Assembly (NCBI GenBank): GCA_947649615.1
Contig: CANSSG010000008.1
Span: forward strand, 1 to 64,000
DNA: 64,000 nucleotides
Origin: an uncultured Clostridia bacterium
Lineage (GTDB): Bacteria > Bacillota > Clostridia > Oscillospirales > Oscillospiraceae
Reading direction: 5' to 3'
Part shown: positions 24,332 to 34,331 of the stretch, in pieces
Layout of the letters: the number at the start of each line of letters is the position of its first letter
How positions within the stretch are numbered: position 1 is the first letter of the stretch
The notes under the pieces: model-generated
What the model was told of the DNA's origin: nothing
Databases searched by the model: none
The model's input: the letters and a program-made list of their open reading frames with translations, nothing else
Translations under genes and position numbers: made by a program

Positions 24332-25046
24332 ACATCCGTACTTCCGCTTTCCGGTAGCACAACACGCTGAGGGCCAGCAGCGCCAGCAGCAAGGTGATAC
24401 CTACTGCGGCCCACATCGCGGGGTTAAGCACTTGCATCAGGAACAGAATGCCTTTTCCGATCTGCGCCATCAGGTTGGTGCTGCCTTCCTCGAGGGCGCT
24501 TATGCAGCCGCCGGTGAAGGCCGGCAGGATGCACAGGGGGAACCAGACGGCGGCGAACCCCTTGGCGCCGAAGCGGAGCATCAACGCGCCAAAACAGAAG
24601 TCCAGCAGGCACATCGCAAGAATCAGCAAGGCAAGCAGCCGGGGGGTCAGCTTGGTGAAAAAGTCAATTTCCAGCGTCCAGCCGGGATAAATCACACTGT
24701 AAAACCACAGTTCCAGACGGCTCAGCAGCCACGCAAAACAGACGCCAACGACGCTGTTCATGATCGTAAGGAGTGGGTCGAAGAGCATGTAGGACCGCCG
24801 GGTGCAGCCCATGGAAACCGCCAGCCGGTAGCGGTTCAGCCCGCCGCCGCCCCGGACCATCCCGCCAAAAACGGTAGCGAATACGGCCATTAGCCCGCCG
24901 ATATTTGCGTAGTCCTGCGTGTCGTTGAGAAAGGCGTTGATGCAGGCAACCATTATTACGCCTAGTATAAATAGACCTGTTTGAAATACCAGCATAGTCA
25001 ATACGCCGTCCCGGTTGACTTTTATGTGCCTGATAAAAAAGTTCAT
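24330..25046 (-). CDS. ABC transporter permease
   Basis: 238 residues with about six hydrophobic segments (first at residues 17-38, last near 212-232), the pattern of ABC-2-type permeases. Last gene of a gntR-ATPase-permease-permease operon. The two permeases probably pair with the ATPase to export a lipid-active compound or antibiotic, as in YtrA-type systems. Substrate not readable. GGGGGAGG lies before the ATG. Confidence 0.75.
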   Translation of the reverse strand: MNFFIRHIKVNRDGVLTMLVFQTGLFILGVIMVACINAFLNDTQDYANIGGLMAVFATVFGGMVRGGGGLNRYRLAVSMGCTRRSYMLFDPLLTIMNSVVGVCFAWLLSRLELWFYSVIYPGWTLEIDFFTKLTPRLLALLILAMCLLDFCFGALMLRFGAKGFAAVWFPLCILPAFTGGCISALEEGSTNLMAQIGKGILFLMQVLNPAMWAAVGITLLLALLALSVLCYRKAEVRM

Positions 25047-25058
25047 ATGTCCTCCCCC

Positions 25059-25721
25059 TTACAGTTTCACTTCCTGCCGCCGCAGGAGCATCCATTGAAA
25101 CGCTACATCCAGTGCAAGCGCGGCCACAGCGGTAAGGGCCAGCCACCAGGGCAGGGCCTCCAGGTGCGCCGCCATCTCCAAGGTCTCCGTTATAACACGA
25201 CTGTCAGAGGCGGCAACGCCCATGAAGCCGACTGCACCGCCCGCACCGCCGCAGAGGATAATGATAATTACGGTAGCGAGCCATTTCCATTTTGTAAACA
25301 GCGTCCCCAGTATGCTCCCCATGGAGGATGAAGCCACCAGTACACACAGGATGGTGGGGATGCTCCGCAGACCGGCGGAGGAAACCTCTCCGGGAATCAG
25401 CAGCCAGATCAAGGCGCACAGCGCCAGGGTGACGGAAATAATCAGCGTCCGGTAGTAGTGGAAGCCCAGCAGTACGTTCCGCCGGGTCTCCCCCATGGAC
25501 AGCAGCAAGGGGACATAAAGGCTCTGGCTCCCAGTGTTGATTATCAGCATCCCAAAAGTGGCGGCGATGCACAGGTAATAGGGCATGATGGACGCAAACA
25601 TCCCCAGGTCAAGCCCCTCCGCGCTGAACAGCGTAACAACCGCCAGCACGGCCATAAAAGACAGATCCACGGCCATGCTCTCCCAGGTGTAGCGGGTCCA
25701 GAATTTCAGGTTGCGCTTCAT
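25059..25721 (-). CDS. ABC transporter permease
   Basis: 220 residues from the ATG at 25721 (begins MKRNLKFWTRYTWES), overlapping the upstream ATPase stop as ATGA. Six or so hydrophobic segments, size and layout like the following permease, so likely a heterodimeric membrane part. An upstream in-frame start at 25745 lies inside the ATPase gene and is less likely. Confidence 0.75.
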   Translation of the reverse strand: MKRNLKFWTRYTWESMAVDLSFMAVLAVVTLFSAEGLDLGMFASIMPYYLCIAATFGMLIINTGSQSLYVPLLLSMGETRRNVLLGFHYYRTLIISVTLALCALIWLLIPGEVSSAGLRSIPTILCVLVASSSMGSILGTLFTKWKWLATVIIIILCGGAGGAVGFMGVAASDSRVITETLEMAAHLEALPWWLALTAVAALALDVAFQWMLLRRQEVKL

Positions 25722-26596
25722 GATTTGCCTTCCTCCTCCCCGCACAGGGCTACAAAGGCCCGTTGGAGACTTACCGGCTGGACGGACACGTCCCGGGATT
25801 CGTTCACCTTCTGCCCGGGCTTGAGGAACACGGTGACGCCTTTGCTGCGGCCTACGGTTTCGGGATGGTGAACCTCCAGGCCGGAGACGGCGGCGTCTAC
25901 CTCCTCAGCCTTGCCGCTGACATGAACCGCGCTGTCTACGAACGCCTGGGTGTCCGTTTCAATGAGAACCCTGCCCTCATGGAGGATGATGACATCTTCC
26001 AGCACGTCGGCAGCTTCCTCAATGATGTGGGTGGAGATGATGAAGGTTCGTCCGGAACTGGAATATTCCTCCAGCAGCAGCTTGTAGAACTGTTCCCGGG
26101 CCACCACGTCCAGCCCCGCCACCGGCTCGTCCAGGAAGGTATAGGCTGCCTTTGAGCACAGGGCCACAATGATCGTGACCATGGAGAGCATCCCTTTGGA
26201 CAGCTTGCCCAGCTTCTTTTTGACGTTTAGGTCAAACAATTTTACCAGCCGCTCCTCCAGGGGCTTATCCCAGCCCTCATAGTAGGTGGCGGCGATGCGG
26301 AGGTACTCCTTTGCCTTCATAGCGGCGAGGCCGCTTTCGGCGTTGGCGTTCAGCTCCCTGGAAAAACAGATTTTTTCCAGGCTCTTCCGGTTTTCCCACA
26401 CCCGCTGGCCGTCCAGGGTGACGGAGCCGGAGCTGGCGGGGTTCTGGGCGGCCAGGATGGACAGCAGGGTGGTTTTCCCCGCGCCGTTGCGGCCGATGAG
26501 ACCGTAAATTTTTCCCGTCTGGATATCCAAGGTCACTTTGTCCAGCACGTCCTTGCCGGAGTAGGTCTTGACGATATTTTCACAATGCAGGCTCAT
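25718..26596 (-). CDS. ABC transporter ATP-binding protein
   Basis: 292 residues. Walker A GRNGAGKTTLLS near residue 36, ABC signature LSKGM near 137, Walker B FLDEPVAGLD near 160, and switch His in IISTHIIEEA. Resembles the YtrB/BcrA exporter ATPases by operon structure. Starts overlapping the stop of the gntR gene (ATGA) and ends overlapping the first permease, so it is translationally coupled on both sides. Confidence 0.88.
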   Translation of the reverse strand: MSLHCENIVKTYSGKDVLDKVTLDIQTGKIYGLIGRNGAGKTTLLSILAAQNPASSGSVTLDGQRVWENRKSLEKICFSRELNANAESGLAAMKAKEYLRIAATYYEGWDKPLEERLVKLFDLNVKKKLGKLSKGMLSMVTIIVALCSKAAYTFLDEPVAGLDVVAREQFYKLLLEEYSSSGRTFIISTHIIEEAADVLEDVIILHEGRVLIETDTQAFVDSAVHVSGKAEEVDAAVSGLEVHHPETVGRSKGVTVFLKPGQKVNESRDVSVQPVSLQRAFVALCGEEEGKS

Positions 26597-26958
26597 ACAT
26601 TTCTCTCTCCAATCATAGTAAGAAGTTCTTCCTTAGAAATCCCCAGGCTTCTGGCTTCCGCCAGCAGGGGGGCCACATGATTTTCGGCAAAGGCGGCTTT
26701 CCGCTTTGCCAGGATTTTTTCCCTTGCGCCGTTGGCGACAAACATGCCGATGCCGCGGCGCTTGTAGAGAATCCCCTCGTCCACCAGCAGCCCTACGCCC
26801 TTAGCGGCGGTAGCGGGGTTGATGGTGTAGAGCTTCGCCAGCTCGTTTGTGCTGGGAACCTGCTCCTCCTCCAGAAGGATTTCCCGGAGGATGTCGGTTT
26901 CGATCATTTCGCTAATTTGTAAGTAGATGGATTTCTGCTCCGTCAATCGCTCATTCAA
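26593..26958 (-). CDS. GntR-family (YtrA subfamily) repressor
   Basis: 121 residues from TTG at 26958, with AGGAGAGG five bases upstream; a longer frame to 27027 starts inside the promoter. N-terminal winged HTH: IYLQISEMIETDILREI, EEQVPSTNELAKLYTINPAT, AAKGVGLLVDEGILYKRRGIGMFV. Short C-terminal helical part, as in YtrA-type regulators that control a downstream ABC exporter. It leads the operon, so autoregulation is expected; a matching palindrome lies 38 bp upstream. Confidence 0.88.
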   Translation of the reverse strand: MNERLTEQKSIYLQISEMIETDILREILLEEEQVPSTNELAKLYTINPATAAKGVGLLVDEGILYKRRGIGMFVANGAREKILAKRKAAFAENHVAPLLAEARSLGISKEELLTMIGERNV

Positions 26959-26995
26959 GCAACCCTCTCCTTTCTTTGGTTGTGCGGTCAAGTGG

Positions 26996-27015
26996 TTGAT
27001 TACTTGTGTAATTAA
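26996..27015 (-). promoter_or_regulatory. Candidate operator for the GntR/YtrA repressor
   Basis: TTGATTACTTGTGTAATTAA is a near-perfect inverted repeat (ATTAC, four bases, GTAAT with flanking TT/AA). It lies in the promoter region between the divergent gntR and radC genes. GntR proteins bind short palindromes like this. Confidence 0.55.
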
Positions 27016-27117
27016 CCATACACCCAAGAAACCGATTTGTCAAGAGGGGAGAGGAAATATTTTTCGGGCGCCTGGTTGTAATTAAGGCAACATCCCCAAA
27101 AATAACGAAAAAAACAC

Positions 27118-27146
27118 TTGTGAAACAGATGTTTGTGTGGTATAAT
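27118..27146 (+). promoter_or_regulatory. Promoter of radC-uvrB
   Basis: TTGTGA (27118-27123), 17-bp spacer, TATAAT (27141-27146); the radC start is 36 bp downstream. No LexA/DinR box is visible. Confidence 0.6.
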
Positions 27147-27181
27147 GTTGCGGACAGAAATTGAGCGGGAGGGGAGACGCC

Positions 27182-27853
27182 ATGGGCATACACGAAGGCC
27201 ACCGGGAGCGAAAGCGAAGCCAGTTTCTCCGCTGCGGCGCGGAATCCTTCGCGGACCACGAACTGTTGGAGCTGCTGCTGTACTACGCTGTTCCCCAAAA
27301 GGACACCAACCCCATCGCCCACGACCTGATGAAGCGGTTTGGCAGCCTGCAAGCGGTGCTGGCTGCATCGGCGGACGAGCTGATGGAGGTGCCGTATATC
27401 AAGGAGCGGGCGGCGGTGCTGATTCGTCTGACCAGCGCCATGTACCAGCGGGCGCTGCTGGCGGAGGACGGGCAGGAGGCCATCCTGGATACCCGGGAGC
27501 GGATTGGGACGTTTTTCCAAAAGGTTTTCCTCTCCCACAGCACGGAAGCGATGTACCAGCTCTGCCTGGATGCCAAAGGGAAAAAGCGCGGGTTCTACAA
27601 ACTCGGGGAGGGCGATGTGGGCAGCGTCGGCCTGAACATCCGGCAGATTATGGAGAACACATTGCGTTCCAAGGCGGTGTTGGTGGTACTGGCCCACAAC
27701 CATCCCAGCGGCATAGCCCTGCCCTCCCATGAGGACGCGGTAGCCACCCGGATGGTTCGGGACGCGCTGGAGACCATGGACGTCCGCTTGGTGGACCACA
27801 TCATCGTGGCGGACAACGATTATGTATCCATGGCGGAATCGGGACTGTTGTAA
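27182..27853 (+). CDS. radC: RadC-family JAB-domain protein
   Basis: 223 residues from the ATG at 27182 (GGAGGGGAGA upstream; the earlier TTG at 27161 overlaps this site). N-terminal helix-hairpin-helix region (ELLELLLYYAVPQKDTNPIA, FGSLQAVLAASADELMEV) and C-terminal MPN/JAB domain with the metal motif LAHNHPSG and a later Asp in SHEDAVATRMV. Historically named for DNA repair, though the exact role remains unsettled. uvrB follows after 12 bp, so the two are probably co-transcribed. Confidence 0.88.
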   Translation: MGIHEGHRERKRSQFLRCGAESFADHELLELLLYYAVPQKDTNPIAHDLMKRFGSLQAVLAASADELMEVPYIKERAAVLIRLTSAMYQRALLAEDGQEAILDTRERIGTFFQKVFLSHSTEAMYQLCLDAKGKKRGFYKLGEGDVGSVGLNIRQIMENTLRSKAVLVVLAHNHPSGIALPSHEDAVATRMVRDALETMDVRLVDHIIVADNDYVSMAESGLL

Positions 27854-27865
27854 CAGGAGGTTTTT

Positions 27866-29830
27866 ATGCCCGCATTTCAAGTTGTATCGGAATACACCCC
27901 TTCCGGCGACCAGCCGGAAGCTATTGCCAAGCTTGCCCAAGGCATTGAGGACGGCTTGCGGGAGCAAGTGCTGTTAGGCGTCACCGGTTCCGGCAAAACC
28001 TACACCATGGCGAAGGTCATCGAAGCTGTCCAGCGTCCCACGCTGGTGCTGGCCCACAACAAGACGCTGGCGGCCCAGCTTTGCGAGGAGTTCAAGGAAT
28101 TTTTCCCTAACAACGCTGTAGAATATTTTGTGTCCTATTACGATTACTACCAACCGGAGGCTTATATCGCCCACACGGACACCTTCATTGAGAAGGATGC
28201 GTCCATCAACGAGGAAATCGACCGCCTGCGTCTGAGCGCCACGGCGTCCCTGCTGGAGCGGCGGGACGTGATTGTGGTGTCGTCGGTGAGCTGCATTTAC
28301 GGCTTAGGCGAGCCGGACGACTTTGAGAAGATGATGATTTCCCTGCGTGTAGGGGCGCAGATGGGCCGTGACACATTGCTGCACCGTCTCATTGACATTC
28401 GCTACGAACGCAACGATATAGCTTTTGAACGCAATATGTTCCGGGTTCGCGGGGATACGGTGGAATTGTGGCCCGCCTATTGGAAGGACAGCGCCATCCG
28501 CGTAGAATTTTTCGGCGACGAAATTGACCGCATCAGTGAAATCAACCCGGTGACGGGAACCATCACCCGGCGGCTGGCCAACATCCCGGTCTGGCCGGCC
28601 AGCCATTATGTGGTGAGCCGTGAGAAGATGGAGCGGGCTATTGGCGAGATCGAAAGGGAGATGCAGGACCGGGAGAAATGGTTCATAGAAAACGGCAAGC
28701 TGGTAGAAGCCCAGCGTATCCGCCAGCGGACAACCTATGACGTGGAAATGATGCGGGAACTGGGGTATTGCAACGGGATTGAGAACTACAGCCGGGTAAT
28801 ATCCAACCGGCCTGCCGGTTCGCCGCCCATGACGCTGATTGACTATTTCCCGGACGATTTTGTGCTGTTCGTAGACGAGAGCCACGTCACGCTGCCCCAA
28901 GTCCGGGCCATGTTCAACGGCGACCGCGCCCGGAAGGAGAGCTTGGTAGAGTATGGCTTCCGCCTGCCCTGCGCCTTTGACAACAGGCCGTTGAAATTCG
29001 CGGAGTTTCAGACCCGGTTCCACCAGGCGGTGTATGTTTCTGCCACTCCGGCAGAGTACGAGCGCACCCAGGCGGACCAAATCGTAGAACAGGTTATCCG
29101 CCCCACAGGCTTGCTGGACCCCAAGGTAGAGGTTCGGCCCGTCCAGGGGCAGATTGATGATTTGATAGGTGAAATCAATGCCAGAAGCGCCCGGAACGAG
29201 CGGGTTTTGGTCACAACGCTGACCAAGCGGATGGCAGAGGATTTGACCCAGTATTTAACGAAAGCGGGCATCAAGGTCCGCTATATGCATCATGACGTGG
29301 AGACTATCGAGCGGATGGAACTCATCCGCGACCTGCGGCTGGGCGAGTTTGACGTGCTGGTAGGCATCAACCTCCTCCGGGAGGGCCTGGACATGCCGGA
29401 GGTCAGCCTGGTGGCGATTTTGGACGCAGACAAGGAAGGCTTTTTGCGCAGCGAGACCAGTTTGATACAGACAATTGGCCGTGCGGCGCGTAACGCGGAA
29501 GGGCTTGTTATTCTCTATGCGGACAGTATTACCAGGAGTATGCGCTCTGCCATGGACGAAACGGAGCGGCGGCGCGGCATCCAGGACGCATTCAATAAAG
29601 AGCATGGGATTGTACCCAAGACGGTAATCAAATCTGTAAGGGAGCTTTTGGAACTGTCGAAGTCGGAAGCGGAGGCGCAGAGACGGTCTGGAAAGAAGCT
29701 GACGAAGCCGGAGGCGGCCGAGGAGATCGCGCGTTTGGAGAAGCAGATGAAGGAAGCCGCAAAGATGATGGAGTTCGAATATGCGGCGGTTCTGCGGGAC
29801 CGCATCATCGAACTGCGGAAAGAATTATAA
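27866..29830 (+). CDS. uvrB: Excinuclease ABC subunit B
   Basis: 654 residues, standard length. DNA damage-verifying helicase of nucleotide excision repair. Walker [15 protein letters not shown] near residue 38; beta-hairpin [11 protein letters not shown] near 95; DEAD-like VDESHVTL near 337; helicase motif [15 protein letters not shown] and [11 protein letters not shown]-terminal UVR helix [17 protein letters not shown] that contacts UvrC. GGAGG upstream. Lies between radC and uvrA; uvrA has its own promoter. Confidence 0.97.
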   Translation: MPAFQVVSEYTPSGDQPEAIAKLAQGIEDGLREQVLLGVTGSGKTYTMAKVIEAVQRPTLVLAHNKTLAAQLCEEFKEFFPNNAVEYFVSYYDYYQPEAYIAHTDTFIEKDASINEEIDRLRLSATASLLERRDVIVVSSVSCIYGLGEPDDFEKMMISLRVGAQMGRDTLLHRLIDIRYERNDIAFERNMFRVRGDTVELWPAYWKDSAIRVEFFGDEIDRISEINPVTGTITRRLANIPVWPASHYVVSREKMERAIGEIEREMQDREKWFIENGKLVEAQRIRQRTTYDVEMMRELGYCNGIENYSRVISNRPAGSPPMTLIDYFPDDFVLFVDESHVTLPQVRAMFNGDRARKESLVEYGFRLPCAFDNRPLKFAEFQTRFHQAVYVSATPAEYERTQADQIVEQVIRPTGLLDPKVEVRPVQGQIDDLIGEINARSARNERVLVTTLTKRMAEDLTQYLTKAGIKVRYMHHDVETIERMELIRDLRLGEFDVLVGINLLREGLDMPEVSLVAILDADKEGFLRSETSLIQTIGRAARNAEGLVILYADSITRSMRSAMDETERRRGIQDAFNKEHGIVPKTVIKSVRELLELSKSEAEAQRRSGKKLTKPEAAEEIARLEKQMKEAAKMMEFEYAAVLRDRIIELRKEL

Positions 29831-29927
29831 TAATTTTCGTGTCCTGCGGCATAAAAGCGAGTCGGATTTTATGCCAACTGCGGGGCCGTACAGGAGAAGA
29901 TTGGTGAAAGTGACGGAAAGCCAGGAC

Positions 29928-29956
29928 TTGACATAGAAAATTTGTTTGCTTATCCT
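29928..29956 (+). promoter_or_regulatory. Promoter of uvrA
   Basis: TTGACA (29928-29933), 17-bp spacer, TATCCT (29951-29956), 38 bp before the start codon. No LexA-type palindrome is present. Confidence 0.6.
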
Positions 29957-29994
29957 ATAAGCACAACTATACCAAACAGGAGAACAGGAAACCT

Positions 29995-32823
29995 ATGCAG
30001 GACAGAATTTTTATCAAAGGCGCTCGGGAAAATAATCTGAAAAATGTTGACGTGGAAATCCCGCGGGACAAGCTGGTGGTTGTAACCGGGCTGTCCGGGT
30101 CCGGCAAGTCCTCCCTGGCTTTCGACACAATCTACGCCGAGGGGCAGAGACGGTACGTGGAGAGCCTTAGTTCTTATGCCCGGATGTTCCTGGGGCAGAT
30201 GGAAAAACCGGATGTGGATTACATCGACGGGCTGTCCCCCGCCATTTCCATCGACCAGAAGACTACCAGCAAAAACCCCCGCTCTACCGTGGGGACGGTG
30301 ACGGAAATTTACGATTATCTGCGTCTGCTGTGGGCGCGGTGCGGTACGCCCCACTGCCCCGTATGCGGTAAGGAAATCCGGCAGCAGACCATCGACCAGA
30401 TCATTGACCAGATTCTTGAACTGGACGAGGGGAGCCGGATTCAGATTCTTGCTCCGGTGGTCCGCGCCCGGAAGGGAGAATACGCCAAGGTCTTTGAGGA
30501 CGCCAGAAAGTCTGGCTATGTCCGCGTCCGGGTGGATGGCAGCTTGTATGAACTGACGGAGGATATCAAGCTGGACAAAAACAAAAAGCATAACATCGAA
30601 ATCGTTGTGGACCGGTTGGTGGTCAGGCCGGATATCCGGCAGAGGTTGACCGACAGCGTGGAGACCGCTTCCAATCTGGCGGGTGGCATTGTGGTCGCTA
30701 ATGTGCTGCAAGAGGAGAGAGATTTGCTGTTTTCGCAGAACTATGCCTGCGAAGACTGCGGCGTTAGTATTGAGGAACTGGCGCCCAGGATGTTTTCTTT
30801 TAATAATCCTTACGGCGCCTGCCCCGCCTGCACGGGGTTGGGCAGCCAGCTTAAGGTGGACCCGGATTTGATCATTCCGGACGATTCCAAGACTATCCTG
30901 GAAGGGGCGATTCAGTGTTCTGGGTGGAATAACATCCGGGGCGACGGTATCAGCCGGATGTATTTTGACGCGCTGGCGAAAAAGTACCGCTTCAAGCTGA
31001 CAACGCCTTGGAGGGAGCTGAAGCCGGAGGTAAAGGATATCATCCTCTATGGCACCAAAGGGGAAAACCTGGAGCTGCACTACGACCAGCCCCGGGGCAA
31101 AGGAACCCTTCGCCAGCCTTTCGAGGGGATTTGCAACAATGTTGAGCGGCGTTACCGGGATACCCAGTCCGAGTCTTCGCGGCGGGAGCTAGAGGAGACA
31201 ATGAGCCAATGCCCTTGCCCTGCCTGTAAGGGGAAGCGTTTGAAAATGGAGAGCTTGGCGGTAACCGTGGGCGGCAGCAGTATTTATGATTTCACGACGC
31301 TGCCGGTGTCGGAAGCACTGCGGTTCATGGAAGGGCTGACGCTGACGAAGACCCAGGCTATGATCGCGGACCAGATTTTGAAGGAAATCCGGTCGCGGCT
31401 GGGCTTTTTGCGGAGCGTGGGACTACAGTATTTGACGCTGAGCCGCAGTGCGGCTACGCTTTCCGGCGGCGAGAGCCAGCGGATTCGCCTGGCGACGCAA
31501 ATCGGGTCCAGCTTGATGGGGGTGCTCTATATCCTGGACGAGCCGTCCATTGGACTGCATCAGAGGGACAACGATAAGCTGCTGGAAACCTTGCAGCAGC
31601 TACGGGATTTGGGCAATACCCTGATCGTGGTGGAGCATGATGAGGATACGATGCGCGCAGCGGACTATATCATTGACGTGGGTCCCGGCGCGGGAGTCCA
31701 CGGCGGGCAGATTATTGCCGCCGGTACGCCGGAGGAGGTTTCCGGGAATCCCGCGTCCCTGACGGGGCAGTATTTGAGTGGGAAACGATATATTGCGGTT
31801 CCTGATGTGCGCAGGCCCGGAAATGGGAAGAAGTTGGTGGTTCGCGGCGCGGCGGAAAATAACCTGCGGAGTATTGATGTGGAGATTCCCCTGGGGACGC
31901 TTACCTGTGTGACGGGAGTGTCCGGGTCTGGAAAATCTTCACTTGTGAATGAAATTTTATTCAAAAGATTAGGGGCTGATTTAAACCGGATGAAGTGCCG
32001 GCCGGGAAAGCACAGGGGATTGGACGGGGAGGAATACCTGGACAAGGTGGTCGGGATCGACCAAAGCCCCATTGGGCGTACGCCCAGGTCTAATCCGGCC
32101 ACCTATACCGGCGTGTTTAATGATATCCGGGAGCTTTTTGCTTCTACGCCGGAAGCCAAGGCCAGGGGATACAGCTCCGGGCGGTTCAGCTTCAATGTGC
32201 GGGGCGGGCGGTGTGAAGCCTGCTCCGGGGACGGGCTGCTGAAGATCGAAATGCATTTTTTGCCCGATATTTATGTACCCTGCGAGGTCTGCAAGGGGAA
32301 GCGTTACAACCGGGAAACCTTGGAGGTCCGTTACAAGGGGAAGAATATTTATGAAGTGCTGGAGATGACTGCGGAAGAGGCAAAAGAGTTTTTCAAGGCA
32401 CTGCCGAAAATCGCGGTAAAGATGGAAACGCTGTGCGACGTTGGGCTGGGATACATTAAGGTGGGACAGGCTTCCACGACGCTCTCCGGCGGTGAAGCGC
32501 AGCGGGTCAAGCTGGCTACGGAATTGAGCCGGAGAAGTACTGGGAGTACGATTTATATTCTGGATGAGCCGACGACGGGGCTGCATACCGATGATGTGGG
32601 AAAGCTGCTGGAAGTTTTGCAGCGGCTAGTAGATGCTGGAAATACGGTGGTGGTCATTGAACACAATCTGGATGTAATCAAATGTGCCGACCATATTATT
32701 GATCTCGGCCCGGAGGGCGGAGACGGCGGCGGGGCCGTTGTTTGCACTGGAACGCCGGAGGTTGTGGCAGCTTGCGAAGCTAGTTACACTGGGCAGTATT
32801 TAAAGCGCGTCCTGGCAGGATAG
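29995..32823 (+). CDS. uvrA: Excinuclease ABC subunit A
   Basis: 942 residues, full length. Damage-recognition ATPase of nucleotide excision repair, a tandem ABC protein. First Walker [13 protein letters not shown] near residue 32, second [12 protein letters not shown] near 640; both ABC signatures ([18 protein letters not shown] and [15 protein letters not shown]); zinc sites from CxxC pairs ([36 protein letters not shown]). AGGAGA before the ATG. Downstream a hairpin and the large repeat follow. Confidence 0.97.
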   Translation: MQDRIFIKGARENNLKNVDVEIPRDKLVVVTGLSGSGKSSLAFDTIYAEGQRRYVESLSSYARMFLGQMEKPDVDYIDGLSPAISIDQKTTSKNPRSTVGTVTEIYDYLRLLWARCGTPHCPVCGKEIRQQTIDQIIDQILELDEGSRIQILAPVVRARKGEYAKVFEDARKSGYVRVRVDGSLYELTEDIKLDKNKKHNIEIVVDRLVVRPDIRQRLTDSVETASNLAGGIVVANVLQEERDLLFSQNYACEDCGVSIEELAPRMFSFNNPYGACPACTGLGSQLKVDPDLIIPDDSKTILEGAIQCSGWNNIRGDGISRMYFDALAKKYRFKLTTPWRELKPEVKDIILYGTKGENLELHYDQPRGKGTLRQPFEGICNNVERRYRDTQSESSRRELEETMSQCPCPACKGKRLKMESLAVTVGGSSIYDFTTLPVSEALRFMEGLTLTKTQAMIADQILKEIRSRLGFLRSVGLQYLTLSRSAATLSGGESQRIRLATQIGSSLMGVLYILDEPSIGLHQRDNDKLLETLQQLRDLGNTLIVVEHDEDTMRAADYIIDVGPGAGVHGGQIIAAGTPEEVSGNPASLTGQYLSGKRYIAVPDVRRPGNGKKLVVRGAAENNLRSIDVEIPLGTLTCVTGVSGSGKSSLVNEILFKRLGADLNRMKCRPGKHRGLDGEEYLDKVVGIDQSPIGRTPRSNPATYTGVFNDIRELFASTPEAKARGYSSGRFSFNVRGGRCEACSGDGLLKIEMHFLPDIYVPCEVCKGKRYNRETLEVRYKGKNIYEVLEMTAEEAKEFFKALPKIAVKMETLCDVGLGYIKVGQASTTLSGGEAQRVKLATELSRRSTGSTIYILDEPTTGLHTDDVGKLLEVLQRLVDAGNTVVVIEHNLDVIKCADHIIDLGPEGGDGGGAVVCTGTPEVVAACEASYTGQYLKRVLAG

Positions 32824-32833
32824 CTGGTCTTTT

Positions 32834-32859
32834 ACCCAGTTTTCAAGGTAAAACTGGGT
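32834..32859 (+). terminator. Hairpin after uvrA
   Basis: ACCCAGTTTT/AAAACTGGGT stem with a 6-base loop, 10 bp after the uvrA stop. There is no clear T-tract, so it may be a weak terminator or part of the adjacent repeat. Confidence 0.45.
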
Positions 32860-32861
32860 TC

Positions 32862-33264
32862 GGGTCCTACTTTTTCCGTAAGGAAAAAGTAGCAAAAACT
32901 TACTTAAGGGGGGCTGGCCCCCCTTAAGTATCCCTCCTGAAATCTTTGTTTGGTTTTTCCTTTTGGTACGCTGCTGGCGTTCTGCCGATACTGCGTGGAC
33001 TTCGTGCGCCGGTCTTCTGCGCCTACCCACGAGCGTGTTGCCGGTGCCTACCTTTTTTGCTTTGGGTACTCCCGGCGCGCACAGGGAGGAACAGTCCCTC
33101 GTGCCGCGTCTCACGCGGCAACCAGCACCATCGTTAGAACCGTGCGCAGAAGCAAGCACCGGCATCGGCCCACGGCACTGGAGGTAGAAAAAGCTAGCCA
33201 AAGGTCGTAGCGCAAAATAATATCCCCCGTAATCAAATGAGGGATTTTTAAACCGCAGGTTTAA
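32862..33264 (+). repeat. Large stem-loop-rich dispersed repeat, copy A
   Basis: About 400 bp, highly similar (estimated above 80 percent by eye) to 40485-40885 in inverted orientation. Internal stems in order: TACTTTTTCC/GGAAAAAGTA, CTTAAGGGGGGC/GCCCCCCTTAAG-type, a conserved centre with GCCGCGTCTCACGCGGCAACCAGCACC split over 33103-33129, and AACC/GGTT near the end. Beyond 33264 two further stems (GGTTACTTTTTG and complement, GGGGCC/GGCCCC) lead to about 33345. The open frames across it are not preserved between copies, so it is probably non-coding: a MITE-like element or structured RNA. This element fills most of the uvrA-to-next-gene gap. Confidence 0.8.
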
Positions 33265-33403
33265 ATGACTTTTTGGTTACTTTTTGTTCATACAAAAAGT
33301 AACCCCAGGGTTCGGGGCCGGGCAGGCCCCGGGGTCAGTCAAAGAAAAATTCATCTTTCGCGCCAAAAGGCGCGGAAACGGCTATGGAGAAAATTTTGGT
33401 GTT

Positions 33404-33889
33404 ATGGATATTTTTAACTGGTTGACTACTACCCCGGCAGGGGAATTTTGCTTTACTATTTTGGTTTCTATGACCCCCGTGGTGGAACTGCGGGGAGGGA
33501 TTCCCTTCGGCGTTGCCAGAGGCCTGCCCGTGTGGGCCGCGTTCTGCGCGGCGGTTATTGGGAATATCATCCCTGCGCCGTTTATCGTGGTCTATATCAG
33601 AAGATTCCTACAGTGGATGCGGAAAAGAATCCCTGCACTTAACTCCCTGGCGGATAAAATTGAGAAAAAAGCCCATTTGAAGGGACAGAAGGTTACAAAA
33701 TATAAATATTTGGGGCTGATGCTGTTCGTGGCCGTCCCGCTGCCCGGGACAGGCGCGTGGACCGGTGCGCTGGCGGCCGCTTTCCTCGACATGCCCTTGC
33801 GGAAGGCCTTGCCCTCCATCTTCGCAGGGGTGTTGCTTGCCGGAATAGCGGTCAGTATATTGACCTTCGGCGTTGCAAGCCTGTTTTAG
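33404..33889 (+). CDS. Small multi-drug export family membrane protein (COG2426)
   Basis: 161 residues from the ATG at 33404 (a longer frame from 33284 reads into the repeat). Four hydrophobic segments; conserved elements MTPVVELRGGIPFGVARGLP near the N-terminus and VAVPLPGTGAWTGALAA near residue 108. This uncharacterised Pfam family carries a drug-export name without firm evidence. GGAGA lies about 13 bp before the ATG, a weak site. Nothing in the neighbours clarifies its role. Confidence 0.75.
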   Translation: MDIFNWLTTTPAGEFCFTILVSMTPVVELRGGIPFGVARGLPVWAAFCAAVIGNIIPAPFIVVYIRRFLQWMRKRIPALNSLADKIEKKAHLKGQKVTKYKYLGLMLFVAVPLPGTGAWTGALAAAFLDMPLRKALPSIFAGVLLAGIAVSILTFGVASLF

Positions 33890-33965
33890 ACTGTCAACGT
33901 GCTTCCTGCCTGCATAGACTGGCGTAAAACCATGATGCCGCCAGGGGCGGCGGAAGGAGGTTGCT

Positions 33966-34301
33966 ATGCAGCTTTGGCAGGATGGTTTGGTGGCGCTGCT
34001 TGCCGCCATCGGCTTGGCATCTATTATGTGGACTGTGGTCCGGGCAGTGCTGTTTGCAGGGGGAGACCGCCGGAGGGAAATCGCCGCGCTCCTGCCCGCC
34101 CAGGGCGGCGGGGAACACCTGGAAGAACAGCTACAGGTCTTGCAGCGGTTGCGCCAGGAACAGGGCGTATTCGGCAGGGCGCTGCTGGTGGACTGCGGCT
34201 TGAATGAAGACGGGAGGAAGCTTGCCGAATTGCTGGTGAGTAAACATAGGTGGGTTTCCCTGTGCGAAAAGGACGAAATCGGCCGCTATTTGGACGGATG
34301 A
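33966..34301 (+). CDS. Membrane-anchored hypothetical protein
   Basis: 111 residues with GGAAGGAGG before the ATG. One hydrophobic segment at residues 8-28, then a cytoplasmic or external soluble part with a helical LEEQLQVLQRLRQEQG and a short alpha/beta stretch. No family recognised. It sits 30 bp upstream of recD2 on the same strand and is likely co-transcribed. Confidence 0.6.
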   Translation: MQLWQDGLVALLAAIGLASIMWTVVRAVLFAGGDRRREIAALLPAQGGGEHLEEQLQVLQRLRQEQGVFGRALLVDCGLNEDGRKLAELLVSKHRWVSLCEKDEIGRYLDG

Positions 34302-34331
34302 CTGGTATTTTTACATAGAGGAGTACATGGG

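Noticed and set aside
29831-29994. LexA-type SOS box before uvrA or uvrB
   Set aside because: No GAAC-N4-GTTC-like palindrome is present upstream of either gene.
32800-33201. 133-codon minus-strand frame in repeat copy A, resembling the 118-codon plus-strand frame in copy B (40570-40926)
   Set aside because: The shared part is explained by DNA similarity; a one-base difference in an A/T run puts the upstream parts in different frames, so the protein is not conserved.
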